DNA from: Roseovarius confluentis
Lineage (GTDB): Bacteria > Pseudomonadota > Alphaproteobacteria > Rhodobacterales > Rhodobacteraceae
DNA length: 64,000 nucleotides
NCBI RefSeq assembly: GCF_002917925.1
Contig: NZ_PPFE01000001.1
Span: forward strand, 496,001 to 560,000
Reading direction: 5' to 3'
The translations under genes were made by a program, and so were the position numbers. Positions 52,273 to 63,928 of this stretch are shown one piece after another; positions within the stretch are counted from its first letter, which is position 1, and every line of letters starts with the position of its first letter. Below the pieces are notes generated by a model, which ran no database searches, was not told the origin of the DNA, and was given only the letters and a program-made list of their open reading frames with translations.

Positions 52273-53306
52273 CCGACATCTCGATCCGAAAGACTGGCCG
52301 TGCGGGCCGCATCACCCTCACCCGCCCCAAGGCGCTCAACGCCATGTCCTACGACATGTGCCTGGCTATCGAGGCGGCGCTGGACGATTGGGCCTCCGAT
52401 GACGATGTCGCGCTTGTGATCATCGACGCGGAGGGCGACAAGGCCTTCTGCGCGGGCGGCGACATCCAGCAGCTTTACGACACCGGACGCGCGGGTGATT
52501 TCGCCTATGGGCAGACCTTCTGGCGCGACGAATACCGCCTGAACGCCAAGGTTGCCGAATATCCCAAGCCCTATGTCGCCTTCATGCAGGGCTTCACCAT
52601 GGGTGGCGGCGTCGGCATTTCCTGCCACGGGTCGCACCGGATCGTCTGCGACAGCAGCCAGATCGCCATGCCGGAATGCGGCATCGGCCTCGTGCCCGAC
52701 GTCGGCGGCTCGCTGATCCTGGCAAACGCGCCGGGCCGGCTTGGTGAATATCTTGGCCTGACCACCTCCCGCATGGGACCTGCCGACGCGATTTATGCAG
52801 GGTTCGCCGACACCTTCATCCCGCAGGACGCGTGGCCTGCCCTCATCGAGCGGTTGGAAGAAACCGGCGATCCGGCCCAGATCGACACCGCCAGCGAGAC
52901 GCCCCCGCAAGGCGCGATGCGCGAGCTTCAAGCGGATATCGACGCCCATTTCGCCGGCGAAGACCTGCAATCCATCGTCAATGCGCTCAAGGCGTCCGAA
53001 AGCGCGTTTGCCGCCGACGCGCTCAAGGCCATGGGCCGCAACTCGCCCCTCTCCATGGCGTGCGCCGTGGAAATCCTGCACCGCTTGCGCGGGCCCGCAG
53101 CCGATATCCGCCGCGCGCTGGAATTGGAGTACCGCTTCACCTTCCGCGCCATGGAACAAGGCGATTTTCTGGAAGGCATCCGCGCCGCCGTGATCGACAA
53201 GGACCGCAGCCCTAACTGGCAGCATGACCTGGAAAAACCGCCCACGATGGCGGCCACGCAGATGCTCTTGCCTTTGGGCGAGCACAAGATGACATTCAAC
53301 GCCTGA
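52269..53306 (+). CDS. 3-hydroxyisobutyryl-CoA hydrolase (enoyl-CoA hydratase family)
   Basis: The ATG overlaps the dehydrogenase stop (ATGA). The 345-residue protein has the crotonase fold: AFCAGGDIQQLYDTG, QGFTMGGGVGIS for the oxyanion hole, and PECGIGLVPDVGGS with the Glu/Asp of the hydrolase subgroup. The C-terminal extension beyond 250 residues is typical of HIBCH rather than hydratases. It frees 3-hydroxyisobutyrate for MmsB. Some members also act as hydratases, so one or both steps could be covered. Confidence 0.9.
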   Translation: MTDISIRKTGRAGRITLTRPKALNAMSYDMCLAIEAALDDWASDDDVALVIIDAEGDKAFCAGGDIQQLYDTGRAGDFAYGQTFWRDEYRLNAKVAEYPKPYVAFMQGFTMGGGVGISCHGSHRIVCDSSQIAMPECGIGLVPDVGGSLILANAPGRLGEYLGLTTSRMGPADAIYAGFADTFIPQDAWPALIERLEETGDPAQIDTASETPPQGAMRELQADIDAHFAGEDLQSIVNALKASESAFAADALKAMGRNSPLSMACAVEILHRLRGPAADIRRALELEYRFTFRAMEQGDFLEGIRAAVIDKDRSPNWQHDLEKPPTMAATQMLLPLGEHKMTFNA

Positions 53307-53322
53307 AACAGGGGGGACTGAC

Positions 53323-54198
53323 ATGAAGATCGGATTTATCGGGCTGGGCAACATGGGCGCGCCGATGGCCGCGAACCTCGCCGCCGCCGGCCATGACGTG
53401 GCGGGCTTTGATACAGCGGGCACAACTGCCGAAGGCGTGTCCGTCGCCACCTCCGCCACCGACGCCGCGAGCGACGCGGACGTGGTCATCACCATGCTGC
53501 CCAATGGCCAGATCCTGCGCGCCGTCGCCGACCAGGTGATCCCGGCCATGAAACCCGGCGCGGTCCTGCTTGATTGCTCGACAGTCGACGTTGACAGCGC
53601 CCGCGCCGTGGCCGAGCAGGCCAACGCGGCGGGCCTCGGGGCGCTCGATGCGCCGGTCTCGGGCGGGATCGGCGGGGCGCAGGGCGGCACGCTGACCTTC
53701 ATGGTGGGCGGAGACGAGAGCGCCTTTGCCACCGCCAAGCCGCTCTTCGACATCATGGGCCAGAAAGCCGTGCATTGCGGCCCCTCGGGCAACGGACAGG
53801 CCGCCAAGATCTGCAACAACATGATTTTGGGCGCCACGATGATCGTCACCTGCGAGGCCTTCGCGCTGGCCGACAAGCTGGGCCTTGACCGGCAGGCGAT
53901 GTTCGACGTGGTCTCGACCTCCTCGGGCTCGTCGTGGTCGATGAACACCTATTGCCCGGCCCCCGGCATCGGTCCGCAATCGCCATCCGACAACGACTAC
54001 AAGCCCGGCTTCGCCGCCGAACTGATGCTGAAGGACCTGACGCTGGCCATGCAGGCCGCCGAGACCGCAGATGCCGACACGCCGATCGGCCAGGCCGCCC
54101 GCGACCTCTATCGCCGTTTCGTCGAGGACGAAGACGGCAATGGCCGCGATTTCAGCGCGATGCTGCCCCGGTTCGAGAAACGCGGGCACGAAGGCTAA
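53323..54198 (+). CDS. mmsB: 3-hydroxyisobutyrate dehydrogenase
   Basis: The 291-residue enzyme starts MKIGFIGLGNMGAPMAANLA with the NAD-binding fold and has DAPVSGGIGGAQGGTLTFMV and GQAAKICNNMILG with the catalytic lysine. It oxidises 3-hydroxyisobutyrate to methylmalonate semialdehyde, the substrate of MmsA encoded 5.5 kb upstream. It is 16 bp after the hydrolase gene and closes the operon. Confidence 0.94.
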   Translation: MKIGFIGLGNMGAPMAANLAAAGHDVAGFDTAGTTAEGVSVATSATDAASDADVVITMLPNGQILRAVADQVIPAMKPGAVLLDCSTVDVDSARAVAEQANAAGLGALDAPVSGGIGGAQGGTLTFMVGGDESAFATAKPLFDIMGQKAVHCGPSGNGQAAKICNNMILGATMIVTCEAFALADKLGLDRQAMFDVVSTSSGSSWSMNTYCPAPGIGPQSPSDNDYKPGFAAELMLKDLTLAMQAAETADADTPIGQAARDLYRRFVEDEDGNGRDFSAMLPRFEKRGHEG

Positions 54199-54205
54199 GC
54201 CGCCT

Positions 54206-54257
54206 CTTCCTCTGGCCAAAAATATCCCGGGGGAGCGCCGAAACCTCGTTTCGGTGC
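54206..54257. repeat. Intergenic element, copy A: conserved head plus hairpin
   Basis: CTTCCTCTGGCC, then A, then AAAATATCCCGGGGG (54206-54233) recurs with one mismatch at 58756-58783. The head is followed at once by a hairpin: GCGCCGAAAC (54235-54244), CTC loop, GTTTCGGTGC (54248-54257). It stands in the gap after mmsB. The hairpin arms differ between the copies. Confidence 0.8.
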
Positions 54258-54389
54258 GACGGCAGCGCCCCTTTCGCCGGCCCGGCGCCTACGCTCTGGC
54301 CCAACCGGCACGAAACCGCCAGCGCACATGATCGTGAGGAACGCTCCCTCTGCACATGTGTTATCAGCCTAAGCAAAAGGAGAACGCCA

Positions 54390-54734
54390 ATGTGGAAACC
54401 CATCCTGACCGCATCCGTCGTCGCCGTGTCTTTGGCCGGTCCCGTGGCGGCCAAGTCCAACTGCCCTCCCGGTCTTGCGAAAAAGGCCGTGCCTTGCGTG
54501 CCGCCGGGCCAGGCCAAGAAGCATTCCGGATATGACCGGGACCGCGATTACTATGACGGTTATCGCCGGGGGGACGTGATCCGCGGTGACTATATCGTCA
54601 TCCGCGATCCGGGCCGCTACGGGCTGGACCCCTACGGTACGTATTACCGGGTCGGCGACCAGGTGCTTCGCGTCGACCGAGACACCCGGGAAGTGCTTGA
54701 CCTTATCGGCGCAGCGGCCCGTATTCTGAATTAG
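54390..54734 (+). CDS. RcnB-like periplasmic protein
   Basis: ATG 54390 follows AAAAGGAGA. The 114-residue protein has a signal peptide (MWKPILTASVVAVSLAGPVA) and a C-terminal region GDYIVIRDPGRYGLDPYGTY then VGDQVLRVDRDTREVLDLIG that resembles RcnB-family proteins, which influence nickel and cobalt homeostasis in enteric bacteria. The middle is rich in Asp, Tyr and Arg, and a proline-cysteine pair (SNCPPGL, AVPCVPPG) precedes it. Metal function is inferred. Confidence 0.75.
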   Translation: MWKPILTASVVAVSLAGPVAAKSNCPPGLAKKAVPCVPPGQAKKHSGYDRDRDYYDGYRRGDVIRGDYIVIRDPGRYGLDPYGTYYRVGDQVLRVDRDTREVLDLIGAAARILN

Positions 54735-54767
54735 GACCGTTGATCAAGCCCTTCAGAAGACTTGTTT

Positions 54768-55132
54768 TTACGGGCTGACCGATACGCTCGGTCGCCCGCT
54801 CACGCCGGTGACATACCCTTCGCACCGCGCCAGCCCCTCCGCCAGCAGAACCTGCCCATCAGTGCCCTGAGGCAGGTCGCGCCACGCTGCCACCCAGCCG
54901 TCGAAAAGCATATTTCCAGCCGTTTCCCCGTGAAATGCCTGCACACGCGCCCGCATTTCGTTGGCCCGGGCCCGCAAGTCGGCCTCGAATGCGGCATCGC
55001 CGTCGCCAACCTCCAGCACGGCATAAAGCCCACCGCAGAAACACGGCTCTTCTGCAAATCCACACTCCGGTCCGGTTTGCGCCCATGCCCCGCAGGGCAG
55101 CATCAGCCCAAGCAGGACACCAGCGGCAAGCC

Positions 55133-55136
<4 letters not shown>
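54768..55136 (-). CDS. Secreted cysteine-containing protein cotranscribed with uvrA
   Basis: The 122-residue protein opens with a signal peptide ([20 protein letters not shown]). The mature part has [20 protein letters not shown] with clustered cysteines and a later LARCEGY, so disulfides are likely. No family was recognised. Its ATG overlaps the uvrA stop by 4 bp, so it is read from the same mRNA, an unusual partner for a cytosolic repair gene. Confidence 0.72.
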
Positions 55137-58003
<2,867 letters not shown>

Positions 58004-58069
58004 ACTGCCCCCGGTGTCTCACCCGTTGACAGATAGTTTACGCCGCCAATTCTTCCAAGGGGAAAAACG

Positions 58070-58084
58070 GAACATAGCGCGAAC
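58070..58084 (-). promoter_or_regulatory. LexA (SOS) box of uvrA
   Basis: On the minus strand the 15-bp GTTCGCGCTATGTTC is a perfect GTTC-N7-GTTC repeat, the alphaproteobacterial LexA motif. It lies 67 bp upstream of the uvrA ATG. LexA control of uvrA is established in related bacteria, which supports the reading. Confidence 0.85.
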
Positions 58085-58125
58085 ACGGGTCACCCGCTGT
58101 CAGCAGCGCCTGCTTTATCCACAGT

Positions 58126-58683
58126 TTATTTTTGCGCCAGCGCCCAAGAACAGATCGGAAAGGCCGGATCATTGTCCAGATTGTCGCGCTCCGGGTCATA
58201 TTCCGGCGGCCAGTCCTCGCCCAGGTTCCGCAGTCCGGCCAGCCGGTTGCCCCATTGCTCGGACCGGATCTTGTCCTCCGGGAACCCGGCCTCGATCAGC
58301 AGGTTCTTCAGCCCCCGCGCCGTCCAGCGCGAGCAATCCACCGGATCGCCGTGATAGGGGATGAAGAACGGCACCGCGACCCAGAAATACCCGCCGGGCC
58401 GCAGCATCTCCAAAACGTTTCGCGTCGCGGCATAGGGCCGGTCCAGATGCTCCCATACCTGGTTGGCCAGCACGATGTCGAACTGCCGCACGGTGCCCGC
58501 CTCGTCGGCATAGGGCCCCTTGCAGATGTCATAGGCCGGAAAGCGGAAGCGTTCATAGCTCTTGAACTCATAACGCCGGCCATGTTTGCCCGACACCTCG
58601 GCCGCCTTCATCTCGGAAAGGTTCATATCCTCGAACCATTTCCGGGAACTTTGATACATCACGATACGATTGAGGCTCGCCAT
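58126..58683 (-). CDS. SAM-dependent methyltransferase-like protein
   Basis: The 185-residue protein resembles class I methyltransferases of the Methyltransf_11 type: [20 protein letters not shown] is motif II-like, and [15 protein letters not shown] is motif III-like. The SAM-binding glycine motif near the N-terminus ([12 protein letters not shown]) is weak, and the protein is short, so it may be a degenerate or non-standard form. Its substrate is not known. It is one gene upstream of uvrA in orientation, but the LexA box lies between them, so it probably has separate control. Confidence 0.75.
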   Translation of the reverse strand: MASLNRIVMYQSSRKWFEDMNLSEMKAAEVSGKHGRRYEFKSYERFRFPAYDICKGPYADEAGTVRQFDIVLANQVWEHLDRPYAATRNVLEMLRPGGYFWVAVPFFIPYHGDPVDCSRWTARGLKNLLIEAGFPEDKIRSEQWGNRLAGLRNLGEDWPPEYDPERDNLDNDPAFPICSWALAQK

Positions 58684-58755
58684 TCCGCTACACTTTCACC
58701 GTCACCGACAAGCGCACCATCTCAGATGCGATCCGATGCGGAAAGCCCCGCACTG

Positions 58756-58805
58756 CTTCCTCTGGCCGAAAATATCCCGGGGGGGGTGGGGGACTGGTCC
58801 CCCAC
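58756..58805. repeat. Intergenic element, copy B: conserved head plus hairpin
   Basis: The 28-bp head CTTCCTCTGGCC, G, AAAATATCCCGGGGG (58756-58783) differs from copy A at one base. It is followed by GTGGGGGAC (58786-58794) and GTCCCCCAC (58797-58805) around TG, a perfect hairpin. It stands between the methyltransferase start and the lpd stop. Confidence 0.8.
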
Positions 58806-58857
58806 TGGCCTGCGTGGCCCGAACGCGATCCAAACCAGCGCGCCGCAGGCGCTCGTT

Positions 58858-60252
58858 TCAGTAATGCACCGCCCGCTCGTAAGCGTCCAGCACGCTTTCG
58901 TGCATCATCTCGCTGAGCGTCGGGTGCGGGAAGACCGTGTGCATCAGGTCTTCTTCCGTGGTCTCAAGTTGACGGCCCACGACATATCCCTGGATCAGCT
59001 CGGTGACTTCCGCGCCGACCATGTGCGCGCCCAAAAGCTCGCCGGTCTTGGCGTCGAAGATGGTCTTGATCATGCCCTCGGCCTCGCCCAGGGCAATGGC
59101 CTTTCCGTTGCCGATGAAGGGGAAGTTGCCGATCTTCACGTCGTATCCCGCCTCCTTGGCCTTGGCCTCGGTCAGGCCCACGCTGGCCACCTGCGGGTGG
59201 CAATAGGTGCAGCCGGCAATGCTGTCGGGGCGCACCGGGTGCGGGTGTCCGCCCGCGGCCAGTTCCGCCACCATCACGCCCTCGTGGCTGGCCTTGTGCG
59301 CCAGCCAGGGCGCGCCGGCCAGATCGCCGATGGCATAGACCCCCTCGACGCCGGTGCGGCAGTATTCGTCCACCACCACGTGCGTGCGGTCCACCTTGAT
59401 CCCCAGTTCTTCCAGCCCGAGGTTCTCGGTATTGCCGACGATCCCTACGGCGGAAATCACCGTGTCGAACTCCAGCTTCTCGGTCTTGCCGCCTTTCTCC
59501 ACGTGGGCGGTGACCTTGCCCTTGGCGCGGTCCAGCTGCTTGACCGTGGATTTCTCCATGATCTTCATGCCCTGCTTTTCGAACGCCTTTTTCGCGAATT
59601 TCGCGATCTCGGCATCTTCGACCGGCAGGATGCGGTCCATCACCTCGACCACGGTCGTCTCGGCACCCAGCGTGTTGTAGAAGCTGGCGAACTCGATCCC
59701 GATCGCGCCCGAGCCGATGACCAGCAGCTTCTTGGGCATCCGGGGCGGCTTCAGCGCGTGCTTGTAGGTCCACACGAGGTCGCCATCGGCCTCCAGCCCG
59801 GGCAGTTCCCGCGCCCGCGCACCGGTGGCCAGAACGATGGTCTTGGCGGTCAGCTCCTCGCTGCCTTTCTCGGTCTTGACCGAGACCTTGTCCTTACCCG
59901 TCAGCCTGGCCTCGCCCATGATCGTCGTGATCTTGTTCTTCTTCATCAGGTGGCCCACGCCCGAGGTCAGCTGCTTGGCCACGTCGCGCGACCGCTTGAC
60001 CACCGCATCAAGATCGTAATCGATCTTCTCGGCCTTCAACCCGAATTCCTTGGCCCGGTGCATCAAGTGAAACACCTCGGACGAGCGCAGCATCGCCTTG
60101 GTCGGAATGCAGCCCCAGTTCAGGCATATCCCGCCCAGGTGCTCGCGCTCGACCACGGCCACCTTCAGGCCCAGCTGCGCGCCGCGGATTGCGGCCACAT
60201 AGCCGCCCGGCCCTGCCCCGATTACGATCATGTCAAAGGATTGCGCGGCCAT
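58858..60252 (-). CDS. lpdA: Dihydrolipoamide dehydrogenase
   Basis: The 464-residue flavoprotein has GAGPGGYVAAIRGAQLG, the redox disulfide GGICLNWGCIPTKAML near residue 40, and the HPHPTLSEMMHE His-Glu pair at the C-terminus. It re-oxidises lipoyl groups of 2-oxoacid dehydrogenases or the glycine cleavage system. No E1 or E2 genes are adjacent, so it serves a complex encoded elsewhere. An inverted repeat lies 33 bp upstream. Confidence 0.94.
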   Translation of the reverse strand: MAAQSFDMIVIGAGPGGYVAAIRGAQLGLKVAVVEREHLGGICLNWGCIPTKAMLRSSEVFHLMHRAKEFGLKAEKIDYDLDAVVKRSRDVAKQLTSGVGHLMKKNKITTIMGEARLTGKDKVSVKTEKGSEELTAKTIVLATGARARELPGLEADGDLVWTYKHALKPPRMPKKLLVIGSGAIGIEFASFYNTLGAETTVVEVMDRILPVEDAEIAKFAKKAFEKQGMKIMEKSTVKQLDRAKGKVTAHVEKGGKTEKLEFDTVISAVGIVGNTENLGLEELGIKVDRTHVVVDEYCRTGVEGVYAIGDLAGAPWLAHKASHEGVMVAELAAGGHPHPVRPDSIAGCTYCHPQVASVGLTEAKAKEAGYDVKIGNFPFIGNGKAIALGEAEGMIKTIFDAKTGELLGAHMVGAEVTELIQGYVVGRQLETTEEDLMHTVFPHPTLSEMMHESVLDAYERAVHY

Positions 60253-60284
60253 GCGATGCTCCGTTTCCCGGTCCGTTTCAAAAT

Positions 60285-60304
60285 ATAGTTTGATATTAAA
60301 CTAT
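60285..60304. promoter_or_regulatory. Palindrome upstream of lpdA
   Basis: ATAGTTT (60285-60291) and AAACTAT (60298-60304) are perfect inverted repeats around GATATT, 33 bp upstream of the lpdA start in an AT-rich patch. The overall TAGTTTGATATTAAACTA form resembles MarR-family operators. No MarR gene is adjacent, so the binding protein is unknown. Confidence 0.5.
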
Positions 60305-60401
60305 CTTGCGGCCCACCACAACGCGGCAGAGCCTGCCCGCAACAAGATGCCACGGGCCAGCGCGGTTTGTCCATGTTTTCCAGGGTATCGCGTATGGAAC
60401 G

Positions 60402-60989
60402 TCAGGCGGCGGCGTCAGCGTCCTGCAACTCGCGCACCACGCTGCCGTAACCGCCCTTTTTCATGAAGGCCTTCTCGGCGTCCGAACTCGTGCGGCCCAG
60501 CGCCTCGTTTCGGTGCGGGAAGCGGCCGAACCTGCGGATCACTTCGCGATGCGCGCGCGCATGCAACAGGTTGTCGTCGCCGCCTTCGGGCATCCGCTCG
60601 CAGATCAGGCGCACGCAACGATCCTGATCGCACAGGTTTTCCGAATGCATCAACGGAAGATAGAAGAACTGCCGCGCCGGTTCGTCGATACGCGTGTCCC
60701 AGCCCTTGTTGATCGCCGCCTTGGCCGCGGCCAGCCCGAACTTGTCGGTCGCAAAGGCCTGCGCGTCATCGCGGAACATGTTGCGCGGGAACTGGTCCAT
60801 CAGGATGATATAGGCCAACGTCCCGTTGGGATAGGTCAGCCACAGCCCGTTGGTGCCGTCGCAGGCGCGGTGATAGGCATCGAGAAACCTGTCCCGCACG
60901 CTCTTGTCCAGTTTGTCGGACGCCTCGTACCAGCCCTTCGGCCCGACCTCGTCGAGCCAGAAACTCAATATATCTTCGGGCGCTGTCAT
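60402..60989 (-). CDS. DUF924-family protein
   Basis: The 195-residue protein contains ILSFWLDEVGPKGWYEASD, MDQFPRNMFRDDAQAFATD, and FFYLPLMHSENLCDQDRCV, the conserved segments of DUF924. These proteins are alpha-helical, resemble tetratricopeptide-like folds and have no agreed function. It is cytosolic, without signal or membrane segments, and seems to be transcribed alone. Confidence 0.9.
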   Translation of the reverse strand: MTAPEDILSFWLDEVGPKGWYEASDKLDKSVRDRFLDAYHRACDGTNGLWLTYPNGTLAYIILMDQFPRNMFRDDAQAFATDKFGLAAAKAAINKGWDTRIDEPARQFFYLPLMHSENLCDQDRCVRLICERMPEGGDDNLLHARAHREVIRRFGRFPHRNEALGRTSSDAEKAFMKKGGYGSVVRELQDADAAA

Positions 60990-61122
60990 CCTATCCTCCC
61001 GTAGTGGGCAGCACGCATATGTAACAGGTTAACGACATCCCCGGCCCCAGGGACAGTAAAGAATTGCAACAATGGCAACCTTTCGTGACATTCGCCTACC
61101 TGTGCCGTGCATATGTGCAGTC

Positions 61123-62388
61123 TCACGCGGCCTGTCCATCCACGTCGTTTTCCTCCGCCGCCTCCATGGCAACTTCCTGCGCATAGGTCACCGCCATGGG
61201 CGACGCGCTCGGCATGACGGCGGTATAGCTTTCGGTGTCGTCCGCCGAGGGTGCGGCCCTTTGCGTCATACGGTAGGCCGCATAGGCCGCCATCATCGTG
61301 CACAGGGTCGCGATGTGCAGGAAATACCCGCTGGGACCAATCACCCCCATGATCCACCCGGTGATGATGGGTCCGAACACCGCGCCCAGCCCGTTGATGA
61401 ACACCATGCCCCCTGCTGCGGCCGCCATGTCGTCGGAGCCGAGAAAGTCGTTGGTGTAGGCAATGAGCAACGAATAGAGCGGGTTCGACATACCGCCCAC
61501 GAGGAAGGCCGCCACCAGCAACAGCCAGAACACGCTGCCCAGCGCCATGCCGATCACCGCGCCAAGCGCCGCAATCGCCGCCGCGATCAGGATCAGCAAC
61601 CGCCGGTCCATCCGGTCCGACAACCAGCCCAGCGGGTACTGCACCAGCATCGCGCCCACATAGAAGGTCGCGACGAAGGTCGAGATCTGCCCCACGGTCA
61701 GCCCAGCTTCGGCGCCGTAGACCGCCGCCATGCCGAACTGCGCCGCAAAGACCCCGCCCAAAAGGAACATGCCGACACAGCCCAGCGGAGAGATCTTCAT
61801 GATCTCGCGCAGGGTCATCGGCTTGGTGGTGTCGAAGGCCGGTGTCGGGCTGATCGACAGCAGAATGGGCGCGAAGGACAATGAGATCAGCACCGACGGG
61901 ATGATGAACAAAACAAAGCCGCCGGGATCGGCGGTCAGCATCAGCGCCTGCGCGCTGACGATGCCCACCATCTGCACGATCATGTACAGCGACAGCGCCT
62001 TGCCGCGATTGTCGTTCGTGGCAGCGTTGTTCAGCCAGCTTTCCGCCGTCACGTACACGCCGGAAAAGCAAAAGCCGATCAGAACGCGCCCCACGCCCCA
62101 GGCCCAGGGGTTGGCGAAGGCCGGATAAAGGATCATCACAGCCGAAATCATCGAGGCCAGAGCCGCAAAGACCCGCACGTGCCCCACCCGCCGGATCATG
62201 TCCGGCGCCTTGCGCGACCCGAACAGGAAGCCCAGGAAATAGCCCGACATCACCAGCGACATTTCCAGCGTGGAAAAGCCTTCCATCTGGCCGCGCACAC
62301 CCAGAAGCGTGCCTTGCATGCCGTTGCCGACCTGCAAGAGCATCATGCCCAGGAGCAGGGCCCAGGCGCTGGAAAGAACGGAAAACAT
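61123..62388 (-). CDS. MFS transporter
   Basis: The 421-residue protein has about 12 hydrophobic helices and an MFS-type cytoplasmic loop (FLFGSRKAPDMIRRVGHVRV, GWLSDRMDRRLLI). It belongs to the YcaD/UMF-like group of sugar or drug exporters. The C-terminal tail beyond 395 is hydrophilic. No substrate can be given. It is downstream of the 96-residue membrane gene, separated by 185 bp, and read in the same direction. Confidence 0.88.
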   Translation of the reverse strand: MFSVLSSAWALLLGMMLLQVGNGMQGTLLGVRGQMEGFSTLEMSLVMSGYFLGFLFGSRKAPDMIRRVGHVRVFAALASMISAVMILYPAFANPWAWGVGRVLIGFCFSGVYVTAESWLNNAATNDNRGKALSLYMIVQMVGIVSAQALMLTADPGGFVLFIIPSVLISLSFAPILLSISPTPAFDTTKPMTLREIMKISPLGCVGMFLLGGVFAAQFGMAAVYGAEAGLTVGQISTFVATFYVGAMLVQYPLGWLSDRMDRRLLILIAAAIAALGAVIGMALGSVFWLLLVAAFLVGGMSNPLYSLLIAYTNDFLGSDDMAAAAGGMVFINGLGAVFGPIITGWIMGVIGPSGYFLHIATLCTMMAAYAAYRMTQRAAPSADDTESYTAVMPSASPMAVTYAQEVAMEAAEENDVDGQAA

Positions 62389-62573
62389 GCGGATGCTCCA
62401 ATAACTTTGTGCCCGTCTAGCGGGGCGTTACACAACGGGTCTGCCTCAATCGCGACTCGATCCGTCGCTGATGCAGGCCTTGCCAGTGTTTTCCGGAGGT
62501 TTCAACAGCGCCCGCGCCGACCGACGACGCCCCTGCGCGAAACCCCGCGCGGCGGCGCGTCCCGGCCGGGTTT

Positions 62574-62864
62574 TCAGCTGGCGGGCGGGTCGTCGGGGTC
62601 GCGCGTGCCACGGTCCGAGGCGGATCCTCCGGCCTGAGCGTCGGCAAGTGTCGCGCGTTCCAGCTCTTCCTTCGACATGCCTGTAAGCACGCGAAACACC
62701 CATAGCTTGACCGGCTCGCGCTTGAGGGCAAGGTTGGCGGCAAAGACGATGGATGCACAGACAAGCCCCGCGATCACGTAGTTCAGGATCAACAGCGCCG
62801 CGCTGGTAATCAACCCCACCCACATGACGCGGCTGACGAATCCCGGCACCTTGTTGAGTTTCAT
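62574..62864 (-). CDS. Small membrane protein downstream of queA
   Basis: The 96-residue protein has two hydrophobic helices ([20 protein letters not shown] and [19 protein letters not shown]) and an acidic, Asp/Pro-rich tail. Its ATG overlaps the queA stop as ATGA, so it is cotranscribed. Its family is not recognised. Confidence 0.75.
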   Translation of the reverse strand: MKLNKVPGFVSRVMWVGLITSAALLILNYVIAGLVCASIVFAANLALKREPVKLWVFRVLTGMSKEELERATLADAQAGGSASDRGTRDPDDPPAS

Positions 62865-63928
62865 TCTGTCCTCCTCCCGTCCTGCGGCACCAGCAGAGAC
62901 GAATCCCCGTAGGAGAAGAATCGATACTCATTCTGGATCGCGTAAGTGTATATATCCTTAATCCGGCCCGGCCCCATCAGGGCGCTGACCAGCATCATCA
63001 GCGTGCTTTTGGGCAGGTGGAAATTTGTCATCAGCGCATCGGTGACCTGAAACTCGAAACCGGGATAGATGAAGATATCGGTCTCGCCCCGCCAGGGCGC
63101 GATCGTCCCATTGCGGGCGGCGCTCTCGATCAGGCGCAGCGCCGTGGTACCGACGGGAATGACCCGCCCGCCCTCCGCTCTGGTGGCGGCAATTTCGGCG
63201 GCAGCGGCCTCGCTGACCTCGCCCCACTCGGCATGCATGCGGTGGGTCGTCACATCCTCGACCTTGACCGGCAAAAAGGTTCCCGCGCCGACATGCAGGG
63301 TGACTTCGGTGAACGCCACACCCTGCGCTGCCAGCCCGGCCAGAAGGTCATCGTCGAAATGCAGGCTTGCGGTGGGGGCCGCCACCGCGCCGGTCTCCTT
63401 GGCGAAGACGGTCTGATAATCGTCCCGGTCGCGGTCATCGGCGGCGCGCTTGCTGGCGATGTAGGGCGGCAACGGCATCGCGCCCGCCGCGTTCAGGGCC
63501 ACGTCGAAATCGTCGCCGGACAGGTTGAAGCGCAGCACGCCCTGCCCGTCCTCCTTGTCCAGCAGCGTCGCCTGCAACCCCGCGTCGAACCGCACGGTCT
63601 CGCCGATCCGCAGCTTCTTGAGCGGCTTGATCATGGCCTGCCAGTCACCCTCGGGCGTGGCGTCCAACAGCGTCACCTCGATCCGCGCCTCGGTGTTTCC
63701 CTGGGCACTCTCGCGCCGCCGCACTCCGGACAGCCGCGCCGGGATGACCTTGGTGTTGTTCAGGATCAACCGGTCGCCGGGCCGAAGGTACTGACCGAGG
63801 TCATAGACCCGCGCATCGGTGATCCTGTCCCCCTGCGCCACCAGCAACCGCGCCGACGGTCTCGGCCTTGCGGGCCGGGTCGCAATCAGCGCCTCGGGCA
63901 GGTCGAAATCGAAATCCGACAGCTTCAT
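62861..63928 (-). CDS. queA: tRNA preQ1(34) S-adenosylmethionine ribosyltransferase-isomerase
   Basis: The 355-residue enzyme starts [20 protein letters not shown] and has [20 protein letters not shown] ([18 protein letters not shown]), [20 protein letters not shown] and [14 protein letters not shown], the QueA family core. It builds epoxyqueuosine on tRNA wobble position 34. The downstream membrane gene overlaps its stop, and an upstream reading frame overlaps its start. No tgt gene is seen within the window. Confidence 0.95.
   Translation of the reverse strand: MKLSDFDFDLPEALIATRPARPRPSARLLVAQGDRITDARVYDLGQYLRPGDRLILNNTKVIPARLSGVRRRESAQGNTEARIEVTLLDATPEGDWQAMIKPLKKLRIGETVRFDAGLQATLLDKEDGQGVLRFNLSGDDFDVALNAAGAMPLPPYIASKRAADDRDRDDYQTVFAKETGAVAAPTASLHFDDDLLAGLAAQGVAFTEVTLHVGAGTFLPVKVEDVTTHRMHAEWGEVSEAAAAEIAATRAEGGRVIPVGTTALRLIESAARNGTIAPWRGETDIFIYPGFEFQVTDALMTNFHLPKSTLMMLVSALMGPGRIKDIYTYAIQNEYRFFSYGDSSLLVPQDGRRTE

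Noticed and set aside
58132-60288. 718-codon plus-strand frame opposite lpdA and the methyltransferase gene
   Set aside because: It overlaps two motif-supported genes and has a His/Arg/Gly-rich composition without any domain pattern.
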